Source: Lachnospiraceae bacterium
GTDB taxonomy: Bacteria > Bacillota > Clostridia > Lachnospirales > Lachnospiraceae
Length of the DNA stretch: 6,790 bases
Reading direction: 5' to 3'
Assembly: GCA_017477805.1 (NCBI GenBank)
Contig: JAFUUM010000048.1
Coordinates: 1-6,790, forward strand
A program made the position numbers and the translations under genes. The notes under the pieces are model-generated. The model was not told the origin of the DNA and searched no databases. It was given only the letters and a program-made list of their open reading frames with translations. This document shows positions 6,689 through 6,790 of this stretch, one piece after another (positions within the stretch are counted from its first letter, which is position 1; each line of letters begins with the position of its first letter).

Positions 6689-6790
6689 ATGAACAGTAAG
6701 AAAAAAGAACAAACCCCAAAGCTTCATAAGGGCAAAGTCGGAAAACTGGAACGCCGTCAGGAGCGGGCCGGATGGCTCTTTATCCTACCC
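6689..6790 (+). CDS. Sugar ABC transporter permease, N-terminal fragment (3' end outside window)
   Basis: Thirty-four codons are visible and the frame is open to the right edge. The sequence begins with a long basic cytoplasmic arm (nine Lys in the first 19 residues) and reaches E-R-R-Q-E-R-A-G-W-L-F-I-L-P. This is the standard entry of MalF/UgpA-like CUT1 permeases into their first transmembrane helix (compare 'YAFVFPYALLFVIFILAP' in the permease at 490-1413). It is not a copy of that gene: the N-terminal arm is longer and different. The ATG at 6689 sits 5 bases after GAGGA (6680-6684). An ATG at 6678 overlaps this site but gives only a four-codon frame ending at 6692. A second permease set after the DUF5696 gene is implied. 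The family call rests on a short stretch, hence the moderate confidence. Confidence 0.78.
   Translation, partial: MNSKKKEQTPKLHKGKVGKLERRQERAGWLFILP

Noticed and set aside
6678..6692. Four-codon leader frame (M-R-N-L-stop) overlapping the last permease start in an ATGA arrangement
   Set aside because: Its ATG is part of the TGAGGA ribosome-binding site of the permease at 6689 and it has no clear ribosome-binding site of its own, so chance is the simplest explanation.

Overview
The window is one continuous run of plus-strand genes. It is the middle of a carbohydrate ABC-transporter operon from a Gram-positive bacterium, most likely Bacillota/Clostridia and plausibly a Lachnospiraceae-like gut or anaerobic Firmicute. 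This rests on the gene families and their order, the purine-rich ribosome-binding sites (GGAGGA, GAGGA), the moderately GC-rich composition (roughly half or slightly more by eye) and the tight gene packing. No marker gene is present, so the taxonomic call is an inference.

Layout: (1) 1-456 is the C-terminal end of an extracellular solute-binding protein, cut by the left edge. (2) 490-1413 is a MalF/LplB-type CUT1 permease. (3) 1425-2303 is a MalG/YtcP-type partner permease. (4) 2323-4410 is a membrane protein that joins an extracellular six-repeat NHL-type beta-propeller, a pair of TPR-like helical hairpins, one transmembrane helix and a multi-pass YIP1-like membrane domain. (5) 4400-6652 is a large secreted protein of the DUF5696 type. 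It looks like a glycoside hydrolase (beta-sandwich, TIM-barrel-like region, small C-terminal beta domain) but its activity is not established. It overlaps gene 4 by 11 bases and starts at TTG. (6) 6689 to the right edge is the N-terminus of a further MalF-like permease, so a second transporter module appears to begin here.

The intergenic gaps are 33, 11, 19, -11 and 36 bases. I see no terminator and no convincing promoter, so everything is read as one transcript whose promoter lies to the left. No ATPase gene is present. CUT1 transporters often borrow a shared MsmK/UgpC-type ATPase encoded elsewhere, or it may lie outside the window.

Working model (inference): the DUF5696 protein processes or binds a glycan at the cell surface, the solute-binding protein and the two permeases import the product, and the propeller-TPR-YIP1 protein acts as a membrane-anchored accessory. 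The substrate cannot be read from the sequence. The parts most worth study are the two proteins of unknown role (genes 4 and 5) and the extra permease. I found no RNA genes, mobile elements, CRISPR arrays or phage-like features, and no gene-free stretch longer than 36 bases.
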